64,000 bases of DNA from Bradyrhizobium sp. AZCC 1610 (lineage in GTDB: Bacteria > Pseudomonadota > Alphaproteobacteria > Rhizobiales > Xanthobacteraceae), in assembly GCF_036924515.1 (NCBI RefSeq), contig NZ_JAZHRR010000001.1, positions 1,645,001 to 1,709,000 of the forward strand, written 5' to 3'. Below, one piece after another: positions 34,736 through 45,241 of the stretch. The position numbers and the translations under genes were made by a program. Numbering within the stretch: the first letter of the stretch is position 1; each line of letters begins with the position of its first letter. The notes beneath the pieces were generated by a model that had not been told where the DNA came from, ran no database searches, and was given only the letters and a program-made list of their open reading frames with translations.

Positions 34736-34816
34736 CGTCATTGCGAGGAGCGAAGCGACGAAGCAATCCATCTTCCTTGCTGCGCGATGGATTGCTTCGC
34801 TGCGCTCGCAATGACG
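34736..34816. repeat. Inverted repeat of the CGTCATTGCGAG family, copy 1
   Basis: The outer arms CGTCATTGCGAG and CTCGCAATGACG, together with the inner phrase GAAGCAATCCAT and its complement, form a long imperfect hairpin. It lies between the CnbZ-like gene and the converging peptide transporter operon. A related copy is at 54232-54341. Confidence 0.85.
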
Positions 34817-34828
34817 ACTTTCCAGCGC

Positions 34829-35716
34829 CTACCGCTCCCTCGGATCCAGCGCGTCGCGCAGGCCGTCGCCGACCAGGTTGAACGATAGCACCACGAGAAA
34901 GATCGCCAGTCCCGGCCAGACCGCCATCCAGGGCGCGTTGGTGAGGAAGCGTTGCGCAACGTTCAGCATGCTGCCCCAGGATGGCGCCGGCGGCTGCTGG
35001 CCGAGGCCGAGGAAGGACAGCGCGGCTTCCGCGATGATTGCGACGGCGATCGACAGTGTCGCCTGTACGAGCAGCGCCGGCATGATGTTCGGCAGGATGT
35101 GAAATAGCGCAATGCGCCAGCGCGGATTGCCCATGGCGCGCGCGGCCTCGACATAATCCTCGACCTTGACGCTCATCACCTGGCCTCGCGTAAGCCGCAC
35201 GAAGATCGGCGTCGCAGATATGCCGATCGCGATCATGGCATTGCCGAGGCTCGGCCCCAGAAACGCGGCCAACGCGATCGCGAGGATCAGGAACGGGCAG
35301 GCCAGCATCGCGTCCGTCATGCGGCTGATCAGGGCGTCGATGAAGCCGCCGCGATAACCCGACAAGAGACCGAGCGGTACGCCGATCGAAAGTGCGATCC
35401 CGACCGAGATCGCGCCGGCGAGAAGCGAAGCCCGCGCGCCGTAAATCACGCGGGCGAGAATGTCGCGGCCGAGCTCGTCAGTTCCGAACCAGTGCAGCGC
35501 GGAAGGCGGCTTGCGCACCAGCGACCAACTCGTCGCGATCGGCTCATAAGGCGAGATCAGCGGCGCAAACAGTGAGAGCAGAACAAAGGTTGCGATCACG
35601 ACAAGCCCCGCCACCGCGCCCTTGCGCTTGACCAGCCGGCGCAACGCGCGCCGCGCCGGACTCTCCAGTTCGTCGGAAGCGGTCAGCTTGATCACGCCGA
35701 GGGCCGCGTCGGTCAT
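34829..35716 (-). CDS. Peptide ABC transporter permease 1 (DppC-like)
   Basis: A 295-residue inner-membrane permease of the DppC/OppC type. An N-terminal segment of about 30 residues precedes the first TM helix, with five further TM helices after it. The coupling motif is in EAARAMGNPRWRIALFHILPN. It pairs with the DppB-type permease whose stop lies three bases before its start. It is the last gene of the long minus-strand run. Imported ligands are probably peptides or glutathione-like compounds. Confidence 0.88.
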   Translation of the reverse strand: MTDAALGVIKLTASDELESPARRALRRLVKRKGAVAGLVVIATFVLLSLFAPLISPYEPIATSWSLVRKPPSALHWFGTDELGRDILARVIYGARASLLAGAISVGIALSIGVPLGLLSGYRGGFIDALISRMTDAMLACPFLILAIALAAFLGPSLGNAMIAIGISATPIFVRLTRGQVMSVKVEDYVEAARAMGNPRWRIALFHILPNIMPALLVQATLSIAVAIIAEAALSFLGLGQQPPAPSWGSMLNVAQRFLTNAPWMAVWPGLAIFLVVLSFNLVGDGLRDALDPRER

Positions 35717-35719
35717 GGC

Positions 35720-36661
35720 CTAAACCCTCAGCCGTGGATTGACGAGCACATAGGCGATATCGGCGATCAGGTTCAGCGTGATGTAGATCGTCGCCGTCGT
35801 CAGCACGACGCCCTGCACAACCGCATAATCGCGATTGAAGACCGCATCGACGATCAGCTTGCCAAAGCCCGGAATCGAGAAAATCTGCTCGGTCAGAACC
35901 GCGCCCGACAGCAGCGTGCCCAGTTCGAGCGCGCCGAGCGTGATAATTGGTGTCAGCGCGTTGCGCATGGCATGCTTGAGAATGACGGAGCGCTCGGAGA
36001 GGCCCTTGGCGCGGGCGGTGCGGACGTAGTCGCTTTCCAGCACCTGCAGCATGGCGCTGCGGGTATGCCGCATCAGGATCGCGGCAATCGCATTGCCCAG
36101 CACGAAGGCCGGCATGATGGTGGAGGCGATGCTGGCGCGCCAGTTCTCGGTCAGCGGCACATAGCCCGACGCCGGCAGCCAGCCGAGCTTGATCGAGAAC
36201 AGGAAGATCAGCATGATCCCGAGCCAGAAATTCGGCGTCGAGATACCCCACAGCGCGAAGAAATTGGCGCCATAGTCCCAGGCCGTGCCTTTCTTGACGG
36301 CCGATACTATCCCTGCGGGGATTCCGATCAGGAAGGCGATGACGATAGCCATCGACGCCAGTTGCATCGTCACCGGGAGTTTCTGCCCGATCAATTCGCG
36401 CACCGATACCTTGTTGCGCAACGACTCGCCGAAATCGCCCGATAGCACGCCCTTGACCCAGTAGACATACTGCACCGGCACCGGCTGATCGAGCCGGTAT
36501 TGCTGGCGGATCTGCGCGATGACATCAGGGTCGCGCTCCTCGCCCGCCATCACCAGCGCCGGATCGCCCGGCAGCAATTGCTGCAGCGAGAAGATCAGGA
36601 TCGAGACGAAGAACAGCGTCGGGATCAACTGGACCACGCGCCGTGCGAGGAAATTCAGCAT
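35720..36661 (-). CDS. Peptide ABC transporter permease 1 (DppB-like)
   Basis: A 313-residue permease with six TM helices, starting MLNFLARRVVQLIPTLFF. The coupling motif is in VRTARAKGLSERSVILKHAMRNA. The Met at 36661 matches other DppB proteins; the extension to 36778 is repeat DNA. Between its start and the upstream binding-protein gene lies a 123-bp palindromic repeat, which may lower permease expression relative to the binding protein. Confidence 0.88.
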   Translation of the reverse strand: MLNFLARRVVQLIPTLFFVSILIFSLQQLLPGDPALVMAGEERDPDVIAQIRQQYRLDQPVPVQYVYWVKGVLSGDFGESLRNKVSVRELIGQKLPVTMQLASMAIVIAFLIGIPAGIVSAVKKGTAWDYGANFFALWGISTPNFWLGIMLIFLFSIKLGWLPASGYVPLTENWRASIASTIMPAFVLGNAIAAILMRHTRSAMLQVLESDYVRTARAKGLSERSVILKHAMRNALTPIITLGALELGTLLSGAVLTEQIFSIPGFGKLIVDAVFNRDYAVVQGVVLTTATIYITLNLIADIAYVLVNPRLRV

Positions 36662-36670
36662 GGTGTCATC

Positions 36671-36793
36671 CGTGTCCCGGGCGCAGCGCAGCGTGCAACG
36701 ATGCGCGCGGCAGAACCGGGACCCATGTCCAATGAGCAATAGGTCCCGGCTCAGCGGTGCACCGCTGTCGCGCTGCACCGCGTCCGGGACACG
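36671..36793. repeat. Intergenic palindromic repeat (CCCGGGCGCAGCGCAGC family), copy 1
   Basis: The ends CGTGTCCCGGGCGCAG and GTCCGGGACACG pair with each other, with inner stems built on GAACCGGGACC/GGTCCCGG. A second copy lies at 39476-39610 in the same operon. Confidence 0.82.
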
Positions 36794-36811
36794 AGATCAC
36801 ACGAACCTCCC

Positions 36812-38323
36812 TCACTTCAGCTTCAGCCCGACCACGCGCACCAGCCCGTCCGGCATCTGCTTGTAGCCATCGAGCTTGGTGGTATGCGCGATCAGGATGC
36901 GGCGATGGTAGATGTAAAGCAGTGGCTTTTCCTCGAGCACGATCTTCGCCAGTTTTTCATAGATCGCCTTGCGCTGTGCCTGATCCGTCACAAGACGCCC
37001 GTCATCGAGCGCCTTGTCGGCTTCCTTGTTGGACCAGCCGCTGTAGTTCTGCGGTGCGTCGGTCTTCTGGAAGACGTAGGAATTGCCGTCCGGATCGATC
37101 CGGCCGCTCCAGGCCAGCAGATAGGCCTGATATTCTCCAGCCTCGGCCTGCTTCAATGACGTCGCGAACTCGGTGACCCTGAGCTTCATGTCGAAACCCG
37201 TCTCCGCCGCCATCGACTGAATCACCTGGGCGGCTGCTTCGGTTTCTGCTCCCTTTGACACCATGAAGTCGATGCTGATCGGTGTCGTGATGCCCGCTTC
37301 CTTCAGCAGCGCCTTGGCCTTGGCGACGTCGCGTTTCGGTATCGGAAAGGCCTTCTGGTAATAGGGATGATCGGGGTTGACCCACTGGTTTCCGGGCTTG
37401 AACTCGCCGTTGGACACCACTTGGCTGATCGCGTCGCGGTCGAGCGAGAGGTCGAGCGCCTGTCGCACTTTGGCGGATTGGCTGAGCGGCGCCTTGGCCT
37501 TGTCCTTGCCGACATTCAGCGTCACGCCCTGATAGCCGAGCTCGATCGCGCTGGACAATTTGAGTTTCGGATCCGACTGCACCTCTTTGAGGTCTGTCGC
37601 GAGCACGCGTTCGATCAGATCAAGGCCGCCGGATTTCAGATTGGCAAGGCGCACCGTCGCATCCACCAGAGGCAGGTAGACGATGCGGTCGATATGGATT
37701 TTGTCCTTGTTCCAGTAATCGGCGAATTTTTCGAACACCATGCGGTCCTGCTGCACGCGTTCGACGAACTTGTAGGGACCGGCGCAAACCGGTCGCAGTC
37801 CGAACTTGTCGCCGGCCTCTTTGGCCGCCTTGGGCGACACCATCATCCCGGCGCGATCGGTGAGCTGTGCGACCAGCGGCGAATAGGGCGCCTTCAGTGT
37901 CAGCTTGATGGTGAGGGGATCGACGACATCGATATGATCGACGGCTGCCAGTTCCGGTTTTCGGAACGAGCCCGGAAATGTCAGATGGCGCTCCAGCGAA
38001 AACTTTGCAGCCTCCGCAGTGAAGGCCTCGCCGTCGTGAAACTTGACGCCGGGCCTGAGCTTGATGGTGACTTCCTTGCCGTCGCCCGAAGTTTCGTGGC
38101 TCAGCGCGAGCTGCGGCACGATGTTGAGCTTTTCGTCGATGTCGAACAGCTTGTCGCAGAACGATGCGAACACGATGCGGCCCACGTAAGTCCGCGCCAT
38201 GCTCGGGTCGAGGATATCTGGATCCTCGGCGAGCCCGATGCGAAGCGTCGTCTGGGCCTGAACGGGTGCCGGAAGCGACAGCAGGAGAGCTGCCGCCGTT
38301 GCTGCCATACGCCAGATTTTCAT
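36812..38323 (-). CDS. Peptide ABC transporter substrate-binding protein 1
   Basis: A 503-residue periplasmic SBP of family 5 (DppA/GsiB-like). The signal peptide core is AATAAALLLSLPAP, cut after VQAQ; the mature domain opens with LRIGLAEDPDILDPSMART. The start at MKIWRM is preferred over MGIAAM at 38338. It probably feeds the permeases encoded downstream on the same strand. The ligand is unknown. Nearby gamma-glutamyltransferase and DUF1028 genes favour glutathione or small peptides. Confidence 0.9.
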   Translation of the reverse strand: MKIWRMAATAAALLLSLPAPVQAQTTLRIGLAEDPDILDPSMARTYVGRIVFASFCDKLFDIDEKLNIVPQLALSHETSGDGKEVTIKLRPGVKFHDGEAFTAEAAKFSLERHLTFPGSFRKPELAAVDHIDVVDPLTIKLTLKAPYSPLVAQLTDRAGMMVSPKAAKEAGDKFGLRPVCAGPYKFVERVQQDRMVFEKFADYWNKDKIHIDRIVYLPLVDATVRLANLKSGGLDLIERVLATDLKEVQSDPKLKLSSAIELGYQGVTLNVGKDKAKAPLSQSAKVRQALDLSLDRDAISQVVSNGEFKPGNQWVNPDHPYYQKAFPIPKRDVAKAKALLKEAGITTPISIDFMVSKGAETEAAAQVIQSMAAETGFDMKLRVTEFATSLKQAEAGEYQAYLLAWSGRIDPDGNSYVFQKTDAPQNYSGWSNKEADKALDDGRLVTDQAQRKAIYEKLAKIVLEEKPLLYIYHRRILIAHTTKLDGYKQMPDGLVRVVGLKLK

Positions 38324-38340
38324 CGCTGCTATCCCCATGT

Positions 38341-39456
38341 CTACGATTGCACTGAAACCGTCGGTGTTCCCGATATATCAACCCCGGCGCGGCCTGCACC
38401 TTCCGTGCCACCGCTGAAGGCGGCGACCAATTTTTCCAGCACCGGCGAAAAGCCGCCATCGGCCGGCACGATATTCTCGGGCGCCGGCAATTCCGCGGTG
38501 CGGTGACAGGCGGTGGCGTGCCCTGTGCCGTCGGCGAGCAGTAGCGGAACCTCGGTGCGGCAGCGCTCGACGACATAGGGGCAGCGGGTATGGAAGCGGC
38601 AGCCGGAGGGCGGATTGAGCGCGCTCGGCATCTCGCCCTCCAGCACGATGCGGCCGCGTTTGGCCTGCGGCTTGGGTACGGGGATCGCCGACAGCAGCGC
38701 GCGGCTATAGGGATGCCGGGGTGCGGCAAATAGCGCGTCGGCGGCCGCGGTCTCAACGATGCCGCCGAGATTCATCACGGCGACGCGGTCGGCAATGTGC
38801 TTCACGACCGCAAGATCGTGTGAAACGAAGATGTAGGCGAGGCCGAGCCGGTCCTGCAGGTCGCGCAACAAATTGAGGATTTGCGAGCGGATCGAGACGT
38901 CGAGCGCGGATACTGGCTCGTCGCAGATGATCAGTTTCGGCTCCACCGCGAGCGCCCGCGCAATCGCGATGCGCTGGCGCTGGCCGCCGGAAAATTCATG
39001 CGGATAGCGGCGGGCAAAGCGTGGCTCCAGCCCGACCAGCCGCAGCAATTCTTCAACTCGCTGGCGCCGGCGCGGTGACGGCACCAGATCGTGCAGCGCC
39101 AGCGGCTCGGTGAGGATCTGGCTGACAGTCATACGCGGGTTGAGCGACGCATAGGGGTCCTGGAAAATGATCTGCGCGTCGCGGCGGAAAGCGCGCAACT
39201 TATTGGCGCCAAGCGCGCCGAGATCGCGGCCTTCGAAGCGCACTGTTCCGGCATCCGGCTCGATCAGCCGCAGCACCAGCCGGCTCACCGTGGATTTGCC
39301 GCAGCCGGATTCGCCGACCAGCGCCAGCGTCTTGCCGGCCTCGACGGTAAAGCTGACGCCGTCGACCGCTTTGATATAGGCGGTGGGTCGGCCGAACACC
39401 GACCGCGCGGCGACGAAATGCTTCACCAGGCCTTCGACTTCGAGAAGGGCGGTCAT
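38341..39456 (-). CDS. Peptide ABC transporter ATP-binding protein 1 (OppF/DppF-like)
   Basis: A 371-residue ATPase. Walker A is GESGCGKST, the Q-loop region is [12 protein letters not shown], the signature is [15 protein letters not shown], and Walker B is [12 protein letters not shown]. The C-terminal oligopeptide-transporter extension with the CRFHTRCPY motif is present. The first 26 codons of the open frame (to 39534) are repeat DNA and are left out. It works with the OppD-like subunit encoded just upstream. Confidence 0.92.
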   Translation of the reverse strand: MTALLEVEGLVKHFVAARSVFGRPTAYIKAVDGVSFTVEAGKTLALVGESGCGKSTVSRLVLRLIEPDAGTVRFEGRDLGALGANKLRAFRRDAQIIFQDPYASLNPRMTVSQILTEPLALHDLVPSPRRRQRVEELLRLVGLEPRFARRYPHEFSGGQRQRIAIARALAVEPKLIICDEPVSALDVSIRSQILNLLRDLQDRLGLAYIFVSHDLAVVKHIADRVAVMNLGGIVETAAADALFAAPRHPYSRALLSAIPVPKPQAKRGRIVLEGEMPSALNPPSGCRFHTRCPYVVERCRTEVPLLLADGTGHATACHRTAELPAPENIVPADGGFSPVLEKLVAAFSGGTEGAGRAGVDISGTPTVSVQS

Positions 39457-39475
39457 GATGTGCCCCCGCCGGTAT

Positions 39476-39610
39476 CGTGTCCCGGGCGCAGCGCAGCGCG
39501 AAGCGATGCGCTGCAGAACCGGGACCCACTGCAAGAGACAGGGAAAGTCGGCCCCGGTTCAGCAACGCACCACTGCGCTTCGCTTGTGCTGCACTGCGCC
39601 CGGGGAACGG
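39476..39610. repeat. Intergenic palindromic repeat (CCCGGGCGCAGCGCAGC family), copy 2
   Basis: It starts CGTGTCCCGGGCGCAGCGCA and ends CGCCCGGGGAACG, with internal GAACCGGGACC and GGCCCCGGTTC stems. It matches the copy at 36671-36793. It lies between the two ATPase genes of transporter 1. Confidence 0.82.
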
Positions 39611-39622
39611 AGAGCGTGGCGG

Positions 39623-40608
<986 letters not shown>

Positions 40609-40612
<4 letters not shown>

Positions 40613-41319
40613 GCCTTGCCCGCCGTCGCCGCTTCGATGCGCGCATCAATGACCGCGCGGTCCGTGATCCCGGCCGGGTTCTTCCGCGTCGGCAGGAACG
40701 GGCGGAAATGCACCCAGCGCTCGCGGCTCACCTGTTCCAGCCGATCGAGTTCGGCAAGCGGATCGGTATGGTCGTCGACGCGCAGGTCGAGGTCGGACCA
40801 TTCCTCCTCGCCATGGATCAGCAACGCCGCGGATTGCTTGCCGCGCTTGTCGCCGCCGGCGGCTTCGCCGGCCTTCATGGCCACGATCAGCCGTTGCGCG
40901 AAGAGCAGTTTGGCGTTGGCGAGATAAGCCTGCGCGGTGTCGTCGAGCACGGCGGCGCCCGCCAGCATATTGCCGGCAAGAGAGAAGCCGTCGCCCTGAA
41001 TGTGGCCGCACCAATCGACGCATTCGCTGCCGGTATGTGCAGCGACGCGGCCCTTGATATCCATGACATGCAGTTGCCGGCACGCGCGGCCGTCATCGGC
41101 GGCAATCAGCGTATCGATAACCTCGCGAGGGCTGCGCCCCTCGCGCAACAGCTTGACGCCATCGATACCGTAATACGGATTGACCAGCGCCTGCGTCGCG
41201 ACACCGCCGATGCCGGGTGCGATATGCGGCACACGTGCGCCGACCGCGAAAAACCTGGTCGCAACCGCGATGCCGATTTGGCCGGTGAGGGGATCGCGCG
41301 CGATGATCGACCATGTCAT
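40609..41319 (-). CDS. DUF1028 protein (Ntn-hydrolase-like)
   Basis: A 236-residue protein starting MTWSIIARDPLTGQIGIAVATRFFAVG, the hallmark of DUF1028. The family is thought to share the N-terminal-nucleophile hydrolase fold and often lies beside peptide transporters; its activity is not established. The ATGA overlap with the OppD-like gene and the short gap to the gamma-glutamyltransferase gene suggest a role in processing imported peptides. Confidence 0.85.
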
Positions 41320-41338
41320 CTTTTGTTGTCTCTTCGAA

Positions 41339-43144
41339 CTATCGTCCCGCCGCGTAGCCCTGCATGCCCCTGGGATTGGCGGCAGCGCGGCGGCGGCGGC
41401 CAACTTTGGAGGCTGCAGTGAGGCGGCCTTCCGACCAGTCGGGGCCGATCTCGACGACGTGGCCGCGGCTTTTCAGCGTATCGATCGTCGCCTTCGGCAC
41501 GCGGTTCTCGACCACGAGCACGCCGGGACGCGCGGTGCGCGGCCAGAACGAGATCGGGAAGTGTTCGGAGTGCCAGGCGGGCGCGTCGATCGCTTCCTGC
41601 AGGTTCAGTTTGGCGTGGACGTGCCGCAGGAAGAATTGCGTGGTCCATTGATCCTGCTGGTCGCCGCCGGGCGATCCCCAGGCCATGTACGGCTCGCCGT
41701 CGCGCAGCCCCATGGTGGGGGAGAGCGTGGTGCGCGGGCGCTTGCCCGGCGCCAGCGCCGCGGGGTGATCTTCTTCCAGCCAGAACATCTGCGCGCGGCT
41801 GCCGAGGCAGAAACCGAGTTCCGGAATGACCGGCGAGGATTGCAGCCAGCCGCCGGACGGCGTTGCCGACACCATGTTGCCGGCCTGATCAATGATGTCG
41901 AAATGCACGGTATCGCCGCGCACCTCGCCGAAGCGGCCGACTGTCGGCTCGCCCGCGCCCATGGCGCCGACCGCCTCGCGGTGACCTTCGGCGCGGCGCA
42001 GTTTGACGACCGAGCCAAAACCTTCGATCGAGCCGGGGAGGAAATCGAGGGAGGCTTTATCCCTTGAGATCAGCTTGCGTCGCTCGTCATTGTAGGCATC
42101 CGACAGCAAGGTTGCGATCGGGATGTCGGTGAATTTCGGGTCGCCATAAAACTTCTCGCGGTCGGCGAAGGCGAGTTTTGCGCATTCGATCTGCAGATGA
42201 ATGAATTCGGGGCCGGCGGGATCGAGCCCGTCGAGCTCAAAGCCCTTCAGCAGCGCGAGCTGCTGCAGCATGACAGGACCCTGGCTCCAGACGCCGGGCT
42301 TGCAAACGGTGTAGCGGCCGTAGTCGTAGGTCAGCGGCGCCTCGACGGTTGGCTGCCAGCGCGCCATGTCATCGGCCGAAAGCACGCCGCGATGCGGCGA
42401 GCCGCTGACATCCATGACGTCCTGTGTGCGGCAGAACTTGTCGATCGCTTCCGCCACAAAACCCTGCGACCAGGATTTTCGCGCACGTTCGATCTGCGCG
42501 ATGCGATCGCCGCCCGCGCTTTCGGCCTCCTCGAGGATGCGGGCGTAAGTTTCGGAGAGCTGCTTGTTGGTGAAGAGCGTGCCGGGCCTGGGCACCTCGT
42601 TGTTCGGCAGGTAGACCGCCGCCGATGTCGTCCAGTGCTTGCGAAATAATTGCTCGACGACCTGAATGGTCGCGGACGCGCGCTCGACCAGCGGATAGCC
42701 GTCGCGCGCATAGGCAATCGCGGGCTCCAGCACATCGCGCAGCCGCATCATGCCGTAGTCACGCAGCAGCAGCATCCAGGATTCGAACGTGCCGGGCACG
42801 CAGGCGGCAAGAAGCCCCGTGCCGGGCACCATTTCCAGGCCTTCGCTCTTGTAATGCGCGATGGTCGCCTTGGCTGGCGCGGGACCCTGGCCGCAGATCA
42901 CCTCGGTGCGGCCGCGTTTGGTGTCATGCACGATGATCGGCACGTCGCCGCCCGGACCGTTCAGATGCGGCTCGACCACCTGCAGCGTAAACGCGGTGGC
43001 AACACCGGCGTCGAAGGCGTTGCCGCCTTTTTCCAGGATGCCCATGCCGACGGCGGTAGCGATCCAGTGCGTCGAGGTGACCACGCCAAAGGTGCCTTCG
43101 ATTTCGGGCCGGGTGGTGAATGGATCGGGATTGATGTTGCTCAT
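41339..43144 (-). CDS. Gamma-glutamyltransferase family protein
   Basis: A 601-residue Ntn-hydrolase precursor of the GGT family. The large-subunit segment begins VVTSTHWIATAVGMGILEKGGNAFDA in the usual place. The likely self-cleavage site is before the Thr of GDTVHFDIIDQAGNMVS, giving the catalytic N-terminal Thr of the small subunit. No signal peptide is seen from the chosen Met (MSNINPDP), so it may be cytoplasmic, unlike classical GGT. It sits between two peptide transporters, which suggests hydrolysis of imported gamma-glutamyl peptides. Acylase activity is an alternative. Confidence 0.87.
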   Translation of the reverse strand: MSNINPDPFTTRPEIEGTFGVVTSTHWIATAVGMGILEKGGNAFDAGVATAFTLQVVEPHLNGPGGDVPIIVHDTKRGRTEVICGQGPAPAKATIAHYKSEGLEMVPGTGLLAACVPGTFESWMLLLRDYGMMRLRDVLEPAIAYARDGYPLVERASATIQVVEQLFRKHWTTSAAVYLPNNEVPRPGTLFTNKQLSETYARILEEAESAGGDRIAQIERARKSWSQGFVAEAIDKFCRTQDVMDVSGSPHRGVLSADDMARWQPTVEAPLTYDYGRYTVCKPGVWSQGPVMLQQLALLKGFELDGLDPAGPEFIHLQIECAKLAFADREKFYGDPKFTDIPIATLLSDAYNDERRKLISRDKASLDFLPGSIEGFGSVVKLRRAEGHREAVGAMGAGEPTVGRFGEVRGDTVHFDIIDQAGNMVSATPSGGWLQSSPVIPELGFCLGSRAQMFWLEEDHPAALAPGKRPRTTLSPTMGLRDGEPYMAWGSPGGDQQDQWTTQFFLRHVHAKLNLQEAIDAPAWHSEHFPISFWPRTARPGVLVVENRVPKATIDTLKSRGHVVEIGPDWSEGRLTAASKVGRRRRAAANPRGMQGYAAGR

Positions 43145-43247
43145 GGGAGTCCGATGCGGGGCTGGTATCGTGGTGCTGAAACACTTGACCACAGGCGCGG
43201 CTGGATGCCAACCGCTGGGATGCCACGCATTGCACCCATCTCCGTGA

Positions 43248-44246
43248 TCATACCAAGGCCGTGGTCTCAACCGGATGGTTGACGGCATGGCAGGCGACGC
43301 CGTCGATCAGGACGGGCGCTTCCCTGCGGCAGAGATCGAACGCCAGCGGGCAGCGCGGGTTGAAGGCGCAGCCGGGCGGCGGATGGATCGGATTGGGGAT
43401 TTCGCCCTTGACCGGAATCCGCTGGCGGCCGGACATCGCGAGATCAGGAACCGCGCCCAGCAGCATCTTGGTGTAGGGCATTCGGGGATTGGCGAACAGC
43501 TCGCGGCCTTCGGCAATCTCGACGATGCGGCCGAGATACATCACGCCGATCCGCGTCGCCATGTGGCGGACCACGGCGAGGTTATGGCTGATCAAGAGGT
43601 AGGTCAGCCCGAACTTGTCCTGCAGGTCGCGCATCAGGTTGAGGATCTGCGCCTGCACGGAAACATCCAGCGCCGAGGTCGGCTCGTCGCAGACGATGAA
43701 TTCGGCCTCCGACGCTAGCGCGCGCGCGATCGCGATGCGCTGACGCTGGCCGCCGGAAAACTCGTGCGGATATTTCAGGCCGTCGTCGGGATGCAGGCCG
43801 ACGACGCTCAACAATTCGCCGACGCGCGCGCGGATATCGCGCTCGCCCTGGATCAAGTCGAAGGCGCGGATCGGTTCGGAGACGATGGCATCGACCCGAA
43901 AACGCGGATTGAGGCTCGCATAGGGGTCCTGGAAGATCATCTGGATGCGGCGGCGGAGCCGCTGCCGCGCCTGTGCCTGCCTCGCATTCGTCATCGACAC
44001 GCCGTCGATGATCACTTCGCCCGAGCTCGGCGGCAGCAACCCCACCACCATCCGCGCCACGGTGGTCTTGCCCGAGCCTGACTCGCCGACGAGCGCGAAG
44101 GTCTCGCCCTTCCTGATATCGAAGGTCACGCCGTCGACGGCTTTCAGGAATTCCAGATGCCCACCTTCCAGCACGCGGTTGAGCCACGGTTTTGAGACGT
44201 CGAACACGCGGCGCAAATTTCTCACATCGACAAAGGAGGCCGTCAT
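43248..44246 (-). CDS. Peptide ABC transporter ATP-binding protein 2 (OppF-like)
   Basis: A 332-residue ATPase. Walker A is GESGSGKTT, the Q-loop region is [12 protein letters not shown], the signature is [15 protein letters not shown], and Walker B is FIVCDEPTSALD. The C-terminal extension (CAFNPRCPL) is present. The start overlaps the stop of the OppD-like gene (ATGA). It forms the second complete peptide importer of the window with the four genes upstream on the same strand. Confidence 0.92.
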   Translation of the reverse strand: MTASFVDVRNLRRVFDVSKPWLNRVLEGGHLEFLKAVDGVTFDIRKGETFALVGESGSGKTTVARMVVGLLPPSSGEVIIDGVSMTNARQAQARQRLRRRIQMIFQDPYASLNPRFRVDAIVSEPIRAFDLIQGERDIRARVGELLSVVGLHPDDGLKYPHEFSGGQRQRIAIARALASEAEFIVCDEPTSALDVSVQAQILNLMRDLQDKFGLTYLLISHNLAVVRHMATRIGVMYLGRIVEIAEGRELFANPRMPYTKMLLGAVPDLAMSGRQRIPVKGEIPNPIHPPPGCAFNPRCPLAFDLCRREAPVLIDGVACHAVNHPVETTALV

Positions 44247-45241
44247 GCTGCGGTCTCCTTCGCGGTTTCGTTTGGCGCGGTATCGAAGAGATGGCAGGCC
44301 ACCGCGTGCGAGCCGTGCTTGAGCGGCTCCGGCCGGTCGACGCGGCAACGGTCGAACGCAAAAGCGCAACGCGGATTGAACGAGCAGCCCGGCGGGATCG
44401 CCGACAGGCGCGGCATCGAGCCCGGGATCTGCACCAGGCGCTTGTCTTCGCCCGCAAGCGTCGGGATGGCGCCCATCAATCCCTTGGCGTAGGGATGCAG
44501 CGGGTTCTGCACCACATCCTGCACCGGGCCGATCTCGGCGATCCGGCCCGAATACATCACGGCGACTCGGTCGGAGGTCTCGGCGATCACGCCCATGTCG
44601 TGGGTGACCAGCATCACCGCCGTGCCGTGATCGCGCCCGAGGCGCTTGATCAGCGAAATGATCTGCGCCTGCACGGAGACGTCGAGCGCGGTGGTCGGCT
44701 CGTCGGCGATGATCAGTTCCGGCTCGGCGCAGATCGCAAGGGCAATCACGACGCGCTGGCGCATGCCGCCGGAGAATTCGTGCGGATAGGCGTCGATGCG
44801 CTTTTCCGGCGCGGGGATTCCGACTTCGGCGAGCAGATCGATAGCGCGCTTGCGCGCCGCCGTCTCCGAAAGATTCATGTGGGTCCGGATCGTCTCGACG
44901 ATCTGGTCGCCGATCCGGTAGAGTGGATTGAGGCTGGTCAGCGGATCCTGGAAGATCATCCCGATCCGTTTTCCCCGGATGCGGCGGATTTCTTCCGGCG
45001 GCAGATGATCGATCCGCGTTCCCGACAGGTAGATCTCGCCGCCCGCGATGCGGCCGGGTGGATCGATCAATCCGATCACGGCTAGTCCCGTGACTGATTT
45101 GCCGGCCCCTGACTCGCCGACCACGCCGAGCACTTCGCCCTTGGCGATGTCGAAGGAGACGCCGTTGATCGCGCGCAGCGCGCTGCGGCGGGTGAGGAAT
45201 TCCACCTCGAGGTTACGCACGGAGAGAACGGGTACGGTCAT
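44243..45241 (-). CDS. Peptide ABC transporter ATP-binding protein 2 (OppD-like)
   Basis: A 332-residue ATPase. Walker A is GESGAGKSV, the Q-loop region is [12 protein letters not shown], the signature is [15 protein letters not shown], and Walker B is [12 protein letters not shown]. The C-terminal CSFNPRCAF extension is present. ATGA overlaps occur at both ends, with the DppC gene upstream and the OppF gene downstream. A longer open frame to 45961 is antisense-type sequence in the DppC gene and is not used. Confidence 0.92.
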   Translation of the reverse strand: MTVPVLSVRNLEVEFLTRRSALRAINGVSFDIAKGEVLGVVGESGAGKSVTGLAVIGLIDPPGRIAGGEIYLSGTRIDHLPPEEIRRIRGKRIGMIFQDPLTSLNPLYRIGDQIVETIRTHMNLSETAARKRAIDLLAEVGIPAPEKRIDAYPHEFSGGMRQRVVIALAICAEPELIIADEPTTALDVSVQAQIISLIKRLGRDHGTAVMLVTHDMGVIAETSDRVAVMYSGRIAEIGPVQDVVQNPLHPYAKGLMGAIPTLAGEDKRLVQIPGSMPRLSAIPPGCSFNPRCAFAFDRCRVDRPEPLKHGSHAVACHLFDTAPNETAKETAA

